Below the pieces are notes generated by a model, which was given only the letters and a program-made list of their open reading frames with translations, did no database searches and was not told the origin of the DNA. DNA of 64,000 nt, taken from assembly GCF_014196425.1 (NCBI RefSeq), contig NZ_JACIDR010000001.1, positions 620,001 through 684,000 of the forward strand. Direction: 5' to 3'. This stretch comes from Hansschlegelia beijingensis (GTDB lineage Bacteria; Pseudomonadota; Alphaproteobacteria; Rhizobiales; Methylopilaceae). A program made the translations under genes and the position numbers. Position 1 is the first letter of the stretch; each line of letters opens with the position of its first letter. Below are positions 23,176 through 31,182 of the stretch, one piece after another.

Positions 23176-24668
23176 ATGAGCCAGAGCCCGCATCTCGGCC
23201 TGAGCTATCTCGCGCCCGCGCAGGCGCAGAAGCACGTCACCGTCAACGAGGCGCTCCGGCGGCTCGACGCGCTGGTGCAGCTCGGCGTGCTCGACCGCAC
23301 GCTGACCGCGCCTCCGCCGGATCCGGAGGAAGGCGAGCGCCACATCGTGGCGGAAGGCGCGGCCGGCGCGTGGGCGGGCCATGACGGCGACATCGCCGCC
23401 TTCCTCGACGGCGTCTGGGTGTTGGTCACGCCGAAGCCCGGCTGGCTCGCCTATGTGGCGGCGGAATCCGTCCTGCTCGCCTATCTCGGAGGCGCGTGGG
23501 TCGGGGCGGTCGGCGCGCTCGCCTCGCTCGACGGGCTGGCGCGGCTCGGCGTCGCGACGGAAGCCGATGAGGTCAACCGGCTCGCGGTCGCGTCCGGCGC
23601 CGTGCTGCTCACCCATGCGGGCGCGGGCGTGCAGCTCAAGCTCAACAAGGCCTCCGCCGGCGACACCGCGAGCCTGCTGCTGCAGGACGGCTATTCGGGA
23701 CGGGCCGAGTTCGGCCTGGCGGGCTCCGACGCGCTCAGCCTGAAAGTCTCGGCGGACGGCGCGGCGTGGACCACGGCGCTCGCCGTGGATCCTGCGAGCG
23801 GCGCCGTCAGCCTGCCGCAGACGCCGCGCCATCAGGTCGACAGGTTCACCGCCTCCGGGACCTGGACGAAGCCGGCCTGGGCGAACTGGGTGCGCGTCAT
23901 GCTGTGCAGCGGCGGGGCCGGCGGCGGGTCGGGCGCGACGGGGGCGGCCGGGGCGCAGACGGCGGGCGGCGGCGGCGGCGCGCCCGGAACCTGGGTCGAG
24001 GCCCTGTTCGCCGCGGCGGATCTGCCGGCCAGCGTCGCCGTGGTGGTGGGCGCGGGCGGCGCGGGCGGCGCGGCGCAAAGCGCCGCATCCTCGGCCGGCC
24101 TCTCCGGTTCGAGCGGCGGCCACACGACCTTCGGGACGCTGCTCAGGGCGTTCGCCAACGGGGCCTCGCCCGGCGGCGGCGGAGGTCTCGCGGCGGCGGG
24201 CGCAGGCGGCGCCGCCGCGGGCAGCCGCTTCGTGCCCCCGGCGGGCGACATCTCGGGCGGCGCCGGAGGCTATTCGGCCGCCGCCGTCGCGGGCGGGGTC
24301 GGGGCCGGGCGCTATTCGGGAGGCGCGGGCGGCGGCGGCCGCATTTCGACCGGCGACGTTCCGAGCGTCGGTCAGGCGAGCGGGGCCACCGCTTCCGGCC
24401 TCGGCTTCTATTCACAGACCGCGGCCGGCGGCGCGGCGGGCCTCGACGGCGCGGACGGCGCGGCCGGACCCTCGCTGCCCGCGATCCTGGGCGGCGGGGT
24501 CTCGGGCGGAGGCGGGGCGCCTTCGCGACCGGGAACGGCGGCCGCGGCGGCGACGGCGGCGCGCCGGGCGGGGCGGGCGGCGGCGGCGGCGCGGCGCGCA
24601 ACGGCTTCTCCTCCGGCCGCGGCGGCAATGGCGCGCGGGGCGAGGCCTGGATCATCGCCTACGCCTGA
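23176..24668 (+). CDS. GTA-associated tail fibre (DUF2793, Gly-rich C-terminus), with an internal frame break
   Basis: DUF2793 N-terminus: LGLSYLAPAQAQKHVTVNEALRRLDALVQ, HIVAEGAAGAWAGHDGDIAAFLDGVWVL, then a linker and a Gly-rich adhesin-like region from about 23880 (VRVMLCSGGAGGGSG...). In the starting frame the Gly-rich sequence turns to Ala/Arg-rich at about 24520; in the -1 frame it continues as GNGGRGGDGG...RGGNGARGEAWIIAYA and stops at 24668, a typical fibre ending. So a one-base indel, sequencing error, or frameshift lies near 24505-24525. Without correction the frame runs on into the endolysin (738-aa fusion ending 25392). DUF2793 proteins are GTA/phage receptor-binding fibres. Confidence 0.75.
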
Positions 24669-24717
24669 GCGGCCCCGCGCGGCCCTCCATCGGCATCTCT
24701 CGCACCGGAGACCTTCC

Positions 24718-25392
24718 ATGAACGTGCTGGACCTCCAGCGGCGGCTCCACGCGCTCGGCTTCGATCCGGGCCCGCGCGACGGCGTCTGGGGCCGCCGCAC
24801 CATCGCGGCGCTGAAGGCGTTTCAGCGCACGCGCGGGCTCGTCCCGGACGCGGTCGTCGGGCCGAAGACGCTCGCGGCGCTCGGCGCCCCGAACGGCGCC
24901 GTGGCGCCCGATCCGCCATGGCTGATCGAAGCGCGGCGCTGGATCGGGCTGACGGAGATCGCCGGTCCCCGTTCCAGCGCGCGCATCCTGGCCTGGGGGC
25001 AGGCGATCGCGGACTGGTATCGCGACGACGACACGCCCTGGTGCGGCGCCTTCGTGCACGGCCAGATCGCCGCCGCGCTGCCCGAGGAGCCGCTGCCGGC
25101 GAACGCGTTGCAGGCGCGCGCCTGGGCGACGTTCGGCGTCGCGCTGCCGCGGCCGGCGCCCGGGGCCGTGCTGGTGTTCTCCCGGTCCGGCGGCGGCCAT
25201 GTCGGCTTCTATCTCGGCGAGGATTCCGCCCGCTACCGGGTGCTCGGCGGCAACCAGTCCAACGCCGTCGGCGAAACCTGGATCGCCCGGTCCCGCCTGC
25301 TCGCCATCCGCTGGCCGAAGACCTTTCCGGCGCCGTCCGCGCGCCCGGTCCTGATCACCGCCGGCGGGCCGACCAGCCTGGACGAAGCCTGA
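24718..25392 (+). CDS. Peptidoglycan-binding/CHAP-type endolysin (TIGR02594-like)
   Basis: 224 residues. An N-terminal PG_binding_1 domain (LQRRLHALGFDPGPRDGVWGRRTIAALKAFQ) is followed by a TIGR02594-like cysteine peptidase: WIGLTEI, catalytic Cys109 in DDDTPWCGAFV and His161 in SGGGHVGFYLGE, then VLGGNQSNAVGETWIARSRLLAIRWP. ATG 24718 has GGAG 8 nt upstream. It probably degrades peptidoglycan to release particles. The open frame continues upstream into the Gly-rich fibre only because of the frame break there. A holin-like gene follows 43 bp downstream. Confidence 0.85.
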   Translation: MNVLDLQRRLHALGFDPGPRDGVWGRRTIAALKAFQRTRGLVPDAVVGPKTLAALGAPNGAVAPDPPWLIEARRWIGLTEIAGPRSSARILAWGQAIADWYRDDDTPWCGAFVHGQIAAALPEEPLPANALQARAWATFGVALPRPAPGAVLVFSRSGGGHVGFYLGEDSARYRVLGGNQSNAVGETWIARSRLLAIRWPKTFPAPSARPVLITAGGPTSLDEA

Positions 25393-25435
25393 CTGCCCGC
25401 CGGCATTTCCTCTCCTCCCGCCGAAAGGTCGCGCC

Positions 25436-25816
25436 ATGTCGAAGGCGATCACGAAGTCGAAACTGCAGAGCGTTGTGGCGGACGTCGCCGCAGGCGTGAT
25501 CCGCGAGGCCGCCGTTGCGGGCGAGGCCACCCCGGGCAAGGCGGTCGCCAAGGCGCGCAGGGTGGCGGACGCGGTGGTGGCCGATCCGCGCATCGCCGCC
25601 GCGCTCGAGCCGGTGCCGCGGCTCCAAAGCCAGACGCTGCGCGGCCTCCTGATCGCGGCCGGCGCGCCGCTCGTGGTGGCGCTCGCGCGGCTCGCCGGCG
25701 TCGAACTCGCCGAAGGCGACGCCGTGACCGCCGTGTCGAGCCTCGTCTCGCTCGTCGGCGCGGCTTACGCCTGGTACGGCCGCGAGACCACCACGCGGCC
25801 TCTCGGCCGATCATGA
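25436..25816 (+). CDS. Holin-like small membrane protein (putative)
   Basis: 126 residues. An N-terminal amphipathic, Lys-rich half (KAITKSKLQSVVADVAAGVIREA; DAVVADPRIAAALE) is followed by two hydrophobic segments at about 70-88 (LLIAAGAPLVVALARL) and 97-114 (AVTAVSSLVSLVGAAYAWYG) and a basic tail. Size, topology and position directly after an endolysin suggest a holin; no sequence family is recognised. Its stop overlaps the next ATG (ATGA at 25813). AAGGTC precedes the ATG. Confidence 0.65.
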   Translation: MSKAITKSKLQSVVADVAAGVIREAAVAGEATPGKAVAKARRVADAVVADPRIAAALEPVPRLQSQTLRGLLIAAGAPLVVALARLAGVELAEGDAVTAVSSLVSLVGAAYAWYGRETTTRPLGRS

Positions 25817-26460
25817 GCGCGGCGGTCCAGCCGCGGGGCGCGGCGCCCTATGTCCGCGGCGACGCCAAGCTCGCGGCGCTGGAGCAGCGGGTCTACGGCC
25901 TGGAACGCGGGGTGCAGGACCTCAACCAGCTCTTCACCGGGCGGATCGGCGAAGTCTCGGCGCAGCTGTCGGGGCTCGCAGCGAAGCTCGACGAGCGCTC
26001 CCGCACCCCGTGGGCGACGATCGTCTCCGCCATGGGCGTCGTGCTCGCGATCGTGATCGCCGGCGGCCAGCTCGCCAAGACCCCGGTCGACGACGCCATC
26101 CGCCGGCTCGAGCGAGACGCCGCCGAGGCGACGCCGCTGACGACCTTCGGGGACTTCAAGGCGACCTATGAGAACAACCGGCTGGTCAACCGGCAGGACA
26201 TGGACGCCCGGTTCCTCCGCGTCGAGACGATGCTCAAGGCGCTGGAGATTCAGGCGAGAGAGGCCCAGGCCGCGGTCGTGCCGCGCGGCGAGCATCAGGA
26301 GCGGTGGCGGTCCCAGGATCTCGCGCTGCAGACAGTCCAGCGCCAGATCGACGATCTGAAGCAGGCGCTCGGATCGATCTATGGCGCGCGCGACGTGATC
26401 ATCGATCTGCGCGAGCGGCTCGATCGGGTCGAACGCGCCGGCGCGCCGCCCGCGGGCTGA
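25813..26460 (+). CDS. Coiled-coil membrane protein of the lysis-like module
   Basis: 215 residues, translationally coupled to the holin-like gene. Residues 20-62 are coiled-coil-like (LAALEQRVYGLERGVQDLNQL), one membrane segment lies at about 68-86 (TIVSAMGVVLAIVIAGG), and residues 90-210 are again helical with a heptad-rich segment (QDLALQTVQRQIDDLKQALG; IIDLRERLDRVERA). It might be a spanin-like or accessory lysis protein, or a particle-associated phage protein; that is inferred from context. Last gene of the GTA-side block. Confidence 0.65.
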   Translation: MSAAVQPRGAAPYVRGDAKLAALEQRVYGLERGVQDLNQLFTGRIGEVSAQLSGLAAKLDERSRTPWATIVSAMGVVLAIVIAGGQLAKTPVDDAIRRLERDAAEATPLTTFGDFKATYENNRLVNRQDMDARFLRVETMLKALEIQAREAQAAVVPRGEHQERWRSQDLALQTVQRQIDDLKQALGSIYGARDVIIDLRERLDRVERAGAPPAG

Positions 26461-26564
26461 TCCGCACTGGTCGCCCGGCGGCGGTCGCTTACCTGTCCGG
26501 GGGAACGCGGCGCCAGCCGCTCATTCATCGCGGGTTCAGGGCGGAGGCCCAAGAAATCGCCACC

Positions 26565-27242
26565 ATGTTCCGGCCCATCGCAGCAGCGTTGATCGCGTCT
26601 CTGGCGATCTGCGGCATGGCGGTCGCCGTCGTCGCCGAGGACGCCCCGCGCGTCATGCGCGGCGACGGCCCCCGCGAGCAGCCGCGCGCGCCCGACGACC
26701 GCCGCGGCCCCGACGACTTCCGCCGCCCGCCGGATGATCGCGGACGCAGTTCCGACGACGCCCGACGCGGACCCGACGACCGGCCGCGTCCGGAGGAAGG
26801 CGGCGGCGGGGATGACCACCCGCGGCCCGGCCCGCGGGAGTCGGAAGACGCCCGCGACATCGACCGCGCCCGCGCCGCGGCGCGGGCCAGCGAGACGCCG
26901 GGCGACGACCTTGACCGGGCGCGCGCGGCGGCCCGGGCCGCAAGTCCGTGGTTCCAGGGCCTCGAACGCTCGCGCGCTCTCGCCCGGGGCGGCGACCCGA
27001 CCGGCGGCACCGACTGCCTGTCCGGCCGCGACGCCCGCCGCGCGATTATCGCCAAGCGCGCCGTCCCGCTGTCGCAGGCGGTGCGCTCGGCGCGCGAAGC
27101 CTGGTCGGGCGAGGTGATCGACTATCGGCTGTGCACCTACGCCGGCAGCCTCGCCTACGAACTCACGCTCCTCAACGCCGACGGCAAGGTGGCCCGCGTC
27201 AGGGTCGACGCCGCCGACGGCCATCTGCTCGGGGTGAGATAA
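26565..27242 (+). CDS. Secreted PepSY-like protein with Asp/Arg/Pro-rich linker
   Basis: 225 residues. The signal peptide ends near AVVAEDA. Residues 30-130 are a low-complexity, charged linker (DDRRGPDDFRRPPDDRGRSSDDARRGPDD). The C-terminal ~80 residues include CLSGRDARRAIIAKRAVPLSQAVRSAREAWSGEVIDYRLCTYAGSLAYELTLLNADGKVARVRVDAADGHLLGV, which fits a PepSY domain. PepSY proteins often lie beside two-component genes and modulate the sensor; here the regulator follows 77 bp downstream. GGAGG lies 18 nt before ATG 26565, so the start may be imprecise. Confidence 0.8.
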   Translation: MFRPIAAALIASLAICGMAVAVVAEDAPRVMRGDGPREQPRAPDDRRGPDDFRRPPDDRGRSSDDARRGPDDRPRPEEGGGGDDHPRPGPRESEDARDIDRARAAARASETPGDDLDRARAAARAASPWFQGLERSRALARGGDPTGGTDCLSGRDARRAIIAKRAVPLSQAVRSAREAWSGEVIDYRLCTYAGSLAYELTLLNADGKVARVRVDAADGHLLGVR

Positions 27243-27319
27243 CCATGCGCGAAGCTGCTCTCACCGCGGCCCGTTCCGGAGCGCTATAACCAGCGGCTCA
27301 ACCGCCCGAGGCCTGTTCA

Positions 27320-27988
27320 ATGCGTCTGCTCGTCGTCGAGGACGATCCCGACCTCAATCGCCAGATCACCGCCGCGCTGGAGGAGGCCGGCTACGCCGTC
27401 GACCGCGCGTTCGACGGCGAGGAAGGGCATTTCCTCGGCGACACGGAGCCTTACGACGCCATCGTGCTCGACATCGGCCTGCCCAAGATGGACGGGATCA
27501 GCGTGCTCGAGCAGTGGCGGCGCGACGGAAAGACCACGCCGGTGCTGATCCTGACGGCGCGCGACCGCTGGTCGGACAAGGTCCAGGGCTTCGACGCCGG
27601 GGCCGACGACTACGTGCCGAAGCCGTTCCACATGGAGGAGATCCTCGCCCGGCTGCGGGCCCTGCTGCGGCGCGCCAGCGGTCACGCCTCGAGCGAACTG
27701 CTGTGTGGCCCGGTGCGCCTCGACACCCGCGCCGGCCGCGTCACGATCGACGGCCGGGCCGTCAAGCTGACCTCGCACGAATACCGGCTGCTCGCCTATC
27801 TGATGCACCATCAGGGGCGCGTGGTGTCGCGCACCGAGCTTGTCGAGCATCTCTACGACCAGGACTTCGACCGCGACTCCAACACGATCGAGGTGTTCGT
27901 CGGGCGTCTGCGCAAGAAGCTCGGCGCCGACGTGATCCAGACCGTGCGCGGCCTGGGCTACGTGCTCGCGCCGCCCGAGGCCGCATGA
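27320..27988 (+). CDS. OmpR/PhoP-family response regulator (FeuP-like)
   Basis: 222 residues. Receiver: acidic pocket VVEDDPD, phospho-Asp51 in IVLDIGLPKMDG, Thr/Lys in LTARDR and VPKPFHMEE. Winged-helix DNA-binding domain from about 125: LTSHEYRLLAYLMHH, VSRTELVEHLYDQDFDRDSNTIEVFVGRLRKKLG, VRGLGYVL. The close match to PhoP/FeuP-type regulators suggests control of envelope or osmotic responses; the specific role is inferred. Its stop overlaps the kinase start (ATGA at 27985). Confidence 0.93.
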   Translation: MRLLVVEDDPDLNRQITAALEEAGYAVDRAFDGEEGHFLGDTEPYDAIVLDIGLPKMDGISVLEQWRRDGKTTPVLILTARDRWSDKVQGFDAGADDYVPKPFHMEEILARLRALLRRASGHASSELLCGPVRLDTRAGRVTIDGRAVKLTSHEYRLLAYLMHHQGRVVSRTELVEHLYDQDFDRDSNTIEVFVGRLRKKLGADVIQTVRGLGYVLAPPEAA

Positions 27989-29448
27989 GCGTCGGCGCCG
28001 AGGGGTCGGCCGACGCGGGCCTCGGCGCCTCGGCGCCCGCGGCGCGCGCCGAGCCTGCGCCAGCCCCGGCCGTCGCCGACGCCTCGCGCAAGCCCGCCTC
28101 GATCGCGGTCCGGCTGTTCCTCTCGGCGGCGCTGTGGACCGGCGCGGTCCTGCTGATCGTCGGCGTGACGCTGTCGTCCTACTACACCCGCTCGGTCGAG
28201 CGCGGCTTCGACCAGCGGCTGCACGTCTATCTCAAGACGCTGGTCGCGGCGGTCGCCGACGGCACCTTCAGCCGGGAGGACCCGGGCTCCTTCGGCGAGC
28301 CGCGTTTCGATCTGCCGCTCTCCGGCTGGTACTGGCAGATCACCCGCATCGATCGCGAGCCGCCGGAATCCACGACCTCCAAATCGCTGTTCGAGGAGCA
28401 GCTGCCGCGCCTCGCCGATCTGGGCGTCGGCGAGACGCTGGTTGGCACGCGCGAGGGCTATGCGCTGGGGCCGGAGGAGCAGCGCCTCCGGATGGTCGAG
28501 CGCATCATCGATCTTGGGCAGGACGGCCGCTACCTGATCTCGATCGGGGCGGCGTCGGGCGAGATCGACAAGGACGTCGCGGACTTCAACTTCGCGCTTC
28601 TGATGAGCTTCCTTGCGCTCGGGCTTGGCCTGATGGCCACGACCGGGTTCCAGGTGGTGTTCGGGCTGCGCCCGCTCGGGCGGATGCGGAGCCAGCTCTC
28701 CGAGATCCGGCGCGGCGGCCGCTCAAGCCTCGATGGCGATTTCCCCAAGGAGATCGCGCCCTTGGTGGGCGAGCTCAACGCGCTGCTTGAATCGAATCGC
28801 GAGATCGTCGAGCGCGCCCGCACCCATGTCGGCAACCTCGCGCACGGGCTGAAGACGCCGCTCTCGGTCATCGCCAACGAGGCGCATGCGGGCGAGGGCG
28901 GCTTCGCCGAGAAGGTCCGCGAGCAGGCGCTCGTCATGCGCCGCCAGATCGACCACCACCTCGAACGGGCCCGGCTCTCCGCCGGCGTCGCCTTCACGGG
29001 CGAGACCGCCGAGGTGAAGCCCGCGCTCGAGGCGCTCGCCCGCACGATGCAGAAGGTGCACCGCGAGCGTGAGCTCATCGTCGAGGCCTCCGCGCCGGCG
29101 GATCTGCGGTTCCGGGGCGAACGGCAGGATCTCGACGAGATGGTCGGCAACCTGGTGGACAACGCCTGCAAATGGGCGCGGACGCGCGTGACGCTCTCGG
29201 CCGAGGCGGGGGCGGCGCGCGGCCGCCCGACGCTGCGCGTGGTGATCGAGGACGACGGTCCGGGCCTCGGCGCCGACCAGCGCGAAGACGTGCTGCGGCG
29301 CGGGCGAAGGCTCGACGAGAGCAAGCCGGGCTCGGGGCTCGGCCTCGCGATCGTCAGCGACCTCGCCGCCATGTATGGCGGCCGGCTTCAGCTCGGGGAA
29401 TCCGCCTCCGGCGGGCTGCGCTGCGAGCTCGAACTCCCCGCGGCGTGA
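27985..29448 (+). CDS. Sensor histidine kinase (PhoQ/FeuQ-like)
   Basis: 487 residues. An Ala/Pro-rich N-terminal tail precedes membrane segment 1 (about 47-66), a periplasmic sensor domain of ~130 residues (ERGFDQRLHVYLKTLVAAV; LSGWYWQI) and membrane segment 2 (about 198-220, LLMSFLALGLGLMATTGFQV). HAMP-like linker, then H-box NLAHGLKTPLSV with phospho-His near 287, a PhoQ-like motif, N-box EMVGNLVDNACKWA, and G-boxes DDGPG, GSGLGLAIV. Partner of the regulator just upstream. The PepSY protein is a plausible periplasmic modulator, as FeuN is for FeuQ in Sinorhizobium. Confidence 0.92.
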   Translation: MSVGAEGSADAGLGASAPAARAEPAPAPAVADASRKPASIAVRLFLSAALWTGAVLLIVGVTLSSYYTRSVERGFDQRLHVYLKTLVAAVADGTFSREDPGSFGEPRFDLPLSGWYWQITRIDREPPESTTSKSLFEEQLPRLADLGVGETLVGTREGYALGPEEQRLRMVERIIDLGQDGRYLISIGAASGEIDKDVADFNFALLMSFLALGLGLMATTGFQVVFGLRPLGRMRSQLSEIRRGGRSSLDGDFPKEIAPLVGELNALLESNREIVERARTHVGNLAHGLKTPLSVIANEAHAGEGGFAEKVREQALVMRRQIDHHLERARLSAGVAFTGETAEVKPALEALARTMQKVHRERELIVEASAPADLRFRGERQDLDEMVGNLVDNACKWARTRVTLSAEAGAARGRPTLRVVIEDDGPGLGADQREDVLRRGRRLDESKPGSGLGLAIVSDLAAMYGGRLQLGESASGGLRCELELPAA

Positions 29449-29478
29449 CGCCGTCGGGCTCTTCTCCTCAGATCGAGG

Positions 29479-31182
29479 TCACGCCCGGTCGGCCTTGAAG
29501 GGGGCCGTGGCGCGCGCGGCGAGCAGTCCGACCGTCGGGCGCCCGGGCGAGGGCGCGGGCGGCCTGCCGGCGCCGATCGTGGCGAACAGCCGGGCGGGAA
29601 GGTCGGCCGAGAGCCGGCCGCCGTCGAGCCCGCCGCCGAGCCCCAGTCGCCGCGCCAGAGCCCCCGGCCCGGGGGTCACCGCCGCTTCGGCCGCCGCATA
29701 GACGTCCGCGGCGGTGACGTCGGCGCCGATGTCCACGAAGGCCGTGCCGGCGCGCGCCGGGTCGAGCCGCTCCAGATAGCCGGCGACGCCGTCGTCCGGT
29801 TCGTCCCTGGCGGCGTCCACGTTCGGGGCGGCGGCGGTCGGCTCCGCGCCGAGGCGGCGCGCGGCCGCCGCTCCGGCGGCCCAGCCGCCGGCGACCGCAT
29901 CGGCCGCGTCCGGCCCCGTGTGAGCGACGAACAGCCCCTCCGCTTCGGTCAGGCCGCAGCGCCGCGCCAGTTCATCGCGCGGCGCGAACCCGCCCGACAC
30001 CACCAGCGCGTCCGCCTCGAGCGTCCGGGCGCCGGCCGAGACGCCCTCGCCGAAGCGGTTCTGCGCCCGCACCTCGCAGAGCCCGCCCCGCGCCGGGTCG
30101 TATTCGACGCCGGTCACGACCGAGAACAGGCTCAGCGGGACCCCGAGCGCCTTTGCGAGATCGACCGCAGGCCCCTGCGGGTTGTCCCGGGCGTCGAGCA
30201 CGAGACCGACCTCGACCCCGGCCCGCCTGAGATCGATCGCGGTGCGGTAGCCGTCGTCGGAGGTGGTCGCGACCACCACCCGCTCGCCCGGGGCGATCGC
30301 CTGCCGGCGCAGCAGCGCACGCGCGGCGCAGGACAGCACCACGCCGGGCCGGTCGTTGTCGGCGAAGATCAGCGGACGTTCGCGGTATCCGGTCGCGAGC
30401 ACGATCGCGCCGGGCGAGAGCGCCCGGACCGCGATTTCGCTCGGCCGGCTGGCGTCGGTCCGTTCGACGACCGTCACCGCGCCGTCCGCGCCGATCGAGA
30501 TGGCGGTCGAGTTGAGGGCGAGCGCGCCGCCGAGCGCGGCGGCTTCGGCGTCGGTCCAGACCTTGAGCGAGAGGCCGTCGATCTGGCCGTCGAACAGATC
30601 CGCGACGCCGCCGGCGCGCCTTGAAGCCTCCACGACGCGGACGTCGAGGCCGGCCGCGCGCGCGGCGGCGGCTGCGGCGAGCCCCGCGAGGCCGGCGCCG
30701 ATCACCACGAGATCGCAGGTCTCGCGCCGCGCCGGGGGCGGCGGGCGCGTCGCGGCGAGCCGCGGCGCCGGGAGCGGCAGGGAGCGGCGCAGCGCCTCGG
30801 TCAGCCGCCGGACCGCGGGCAGCAGCGCGCGGCCGCCCGCAAGACCGGCCGGATCGGCGCCCGCCGCAACCGCGCGGCGCGCGCTCATCGCCTCCCGCAG
30901 CACGATCTCGTCCGCGGCCGCGGCCGACCAGGCGCCGGAATCGCCGCCGACCGTGAGCAGCGCGGCGTCGTCGACGCCGAGCCCCATGGGGCCGCGCGGC
31001 CGGCCGAGTCGCGGGCTCGTCGACCAGACGGGCACGCCCGCCGCCAGCAGGCCGCTCGCCAGCGTGTCGCCGTAACAGCCGGTGTGCTGGCGGCCCGCGA
31101 AGCGGAAGCTCGCCGGCTCCGCCGCGTCGAGCTCGACGCCGAAACCGGCCGGAGGCGCCGGCAGCCGGCGAGGACCGCTCAT
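29479..31182 (-). CDS. Truncated sarcosine oxidase alpha subunit-like FAD protein
   Basis: 567 residues, about half the usual ~1000 of SoxA. An N-terminal Fer2_4-like domain (FRFAGRQHTGCYGDTLASGLLAAGV) precedes FAD/NAD(P)-binding domains (CDLVVIGAGLAGLAAAAAA; ALSPGAIVLATGYRERPLIF, with a further Rossmann region). The SoxA core ends TAFVDIGADVTAADV...GRPTVGLLAAR, equivalent to the AFVDFQNDVT...GALAGR stretch before the aminomethyltransferase domain, which is absent. The Lys/Tyr/Thr-rich segment expected before that point is degenerate. It overlaps the SoxB-like gene by 4 bp. It may act on an amine without folate, or be decaying. Confidence 0.75.
   Translation of the reverse strand: MSGPRRLPAPPAGFGVELDAAEPASFRFAGRQHTGCYGDTLASGLLAAGVPVWSTSPRLGRPRGPMGLGVDDAALLTVGGDSGAWSAAAADEIVLREAMSARRAVAAGADPAGLAGGRALLPAVRRLTEALRRSLPLPAPRLAATRPPPPARRETCDLVVIGAGLAGLAAAAAARAAGLDVRVVEASRRAGGVADLFDGQIDGLSLKVWTDAEAAALGGALALNSTAISIGADGAVTVVERTDASRPSEIAVRALSPGAIVLATGYRERPLIFADNDRPGVVLSCAARALLRRQAIAPGERVVVATTSDDGYRTAIDLRRAGVEVGLVLDARDNPQGPAVDLAKALGVPLSLFSVVTGVEYDPARGGLCEVRAQNRFGEGVSAGARTLEADALVVSGGFAPRDELARRCGLTEAEGLFVAHTGPDAADAVAGGWAAGAAAARRLGAEPTAAAPNVDAARDEPDDGVAGYLERLDPARAGTAFVDIGADVTAADVYAAAEAAVTPGPGALARRLGLGGGLDGGRLSADLPARLFATIGAGRPPAPSPGRPTVGLLAARATAPFKADRA

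Noticed and set aside
6485-26460. The phage-like cluster as an integrated prophage.
   Set aside because: No integrase, repressor, replication genes or attachment sites are seen; gene order, the very short tape measure and gp10/gp12/gp15 families match the RcGTA type.
26490-26530. GGAAC near 26501 upstream of the PepSY gene as an EcfG promoter.
   Set aside because: No CGTT-like -10 at 16-17 nt (reads ATTC/TTCA).
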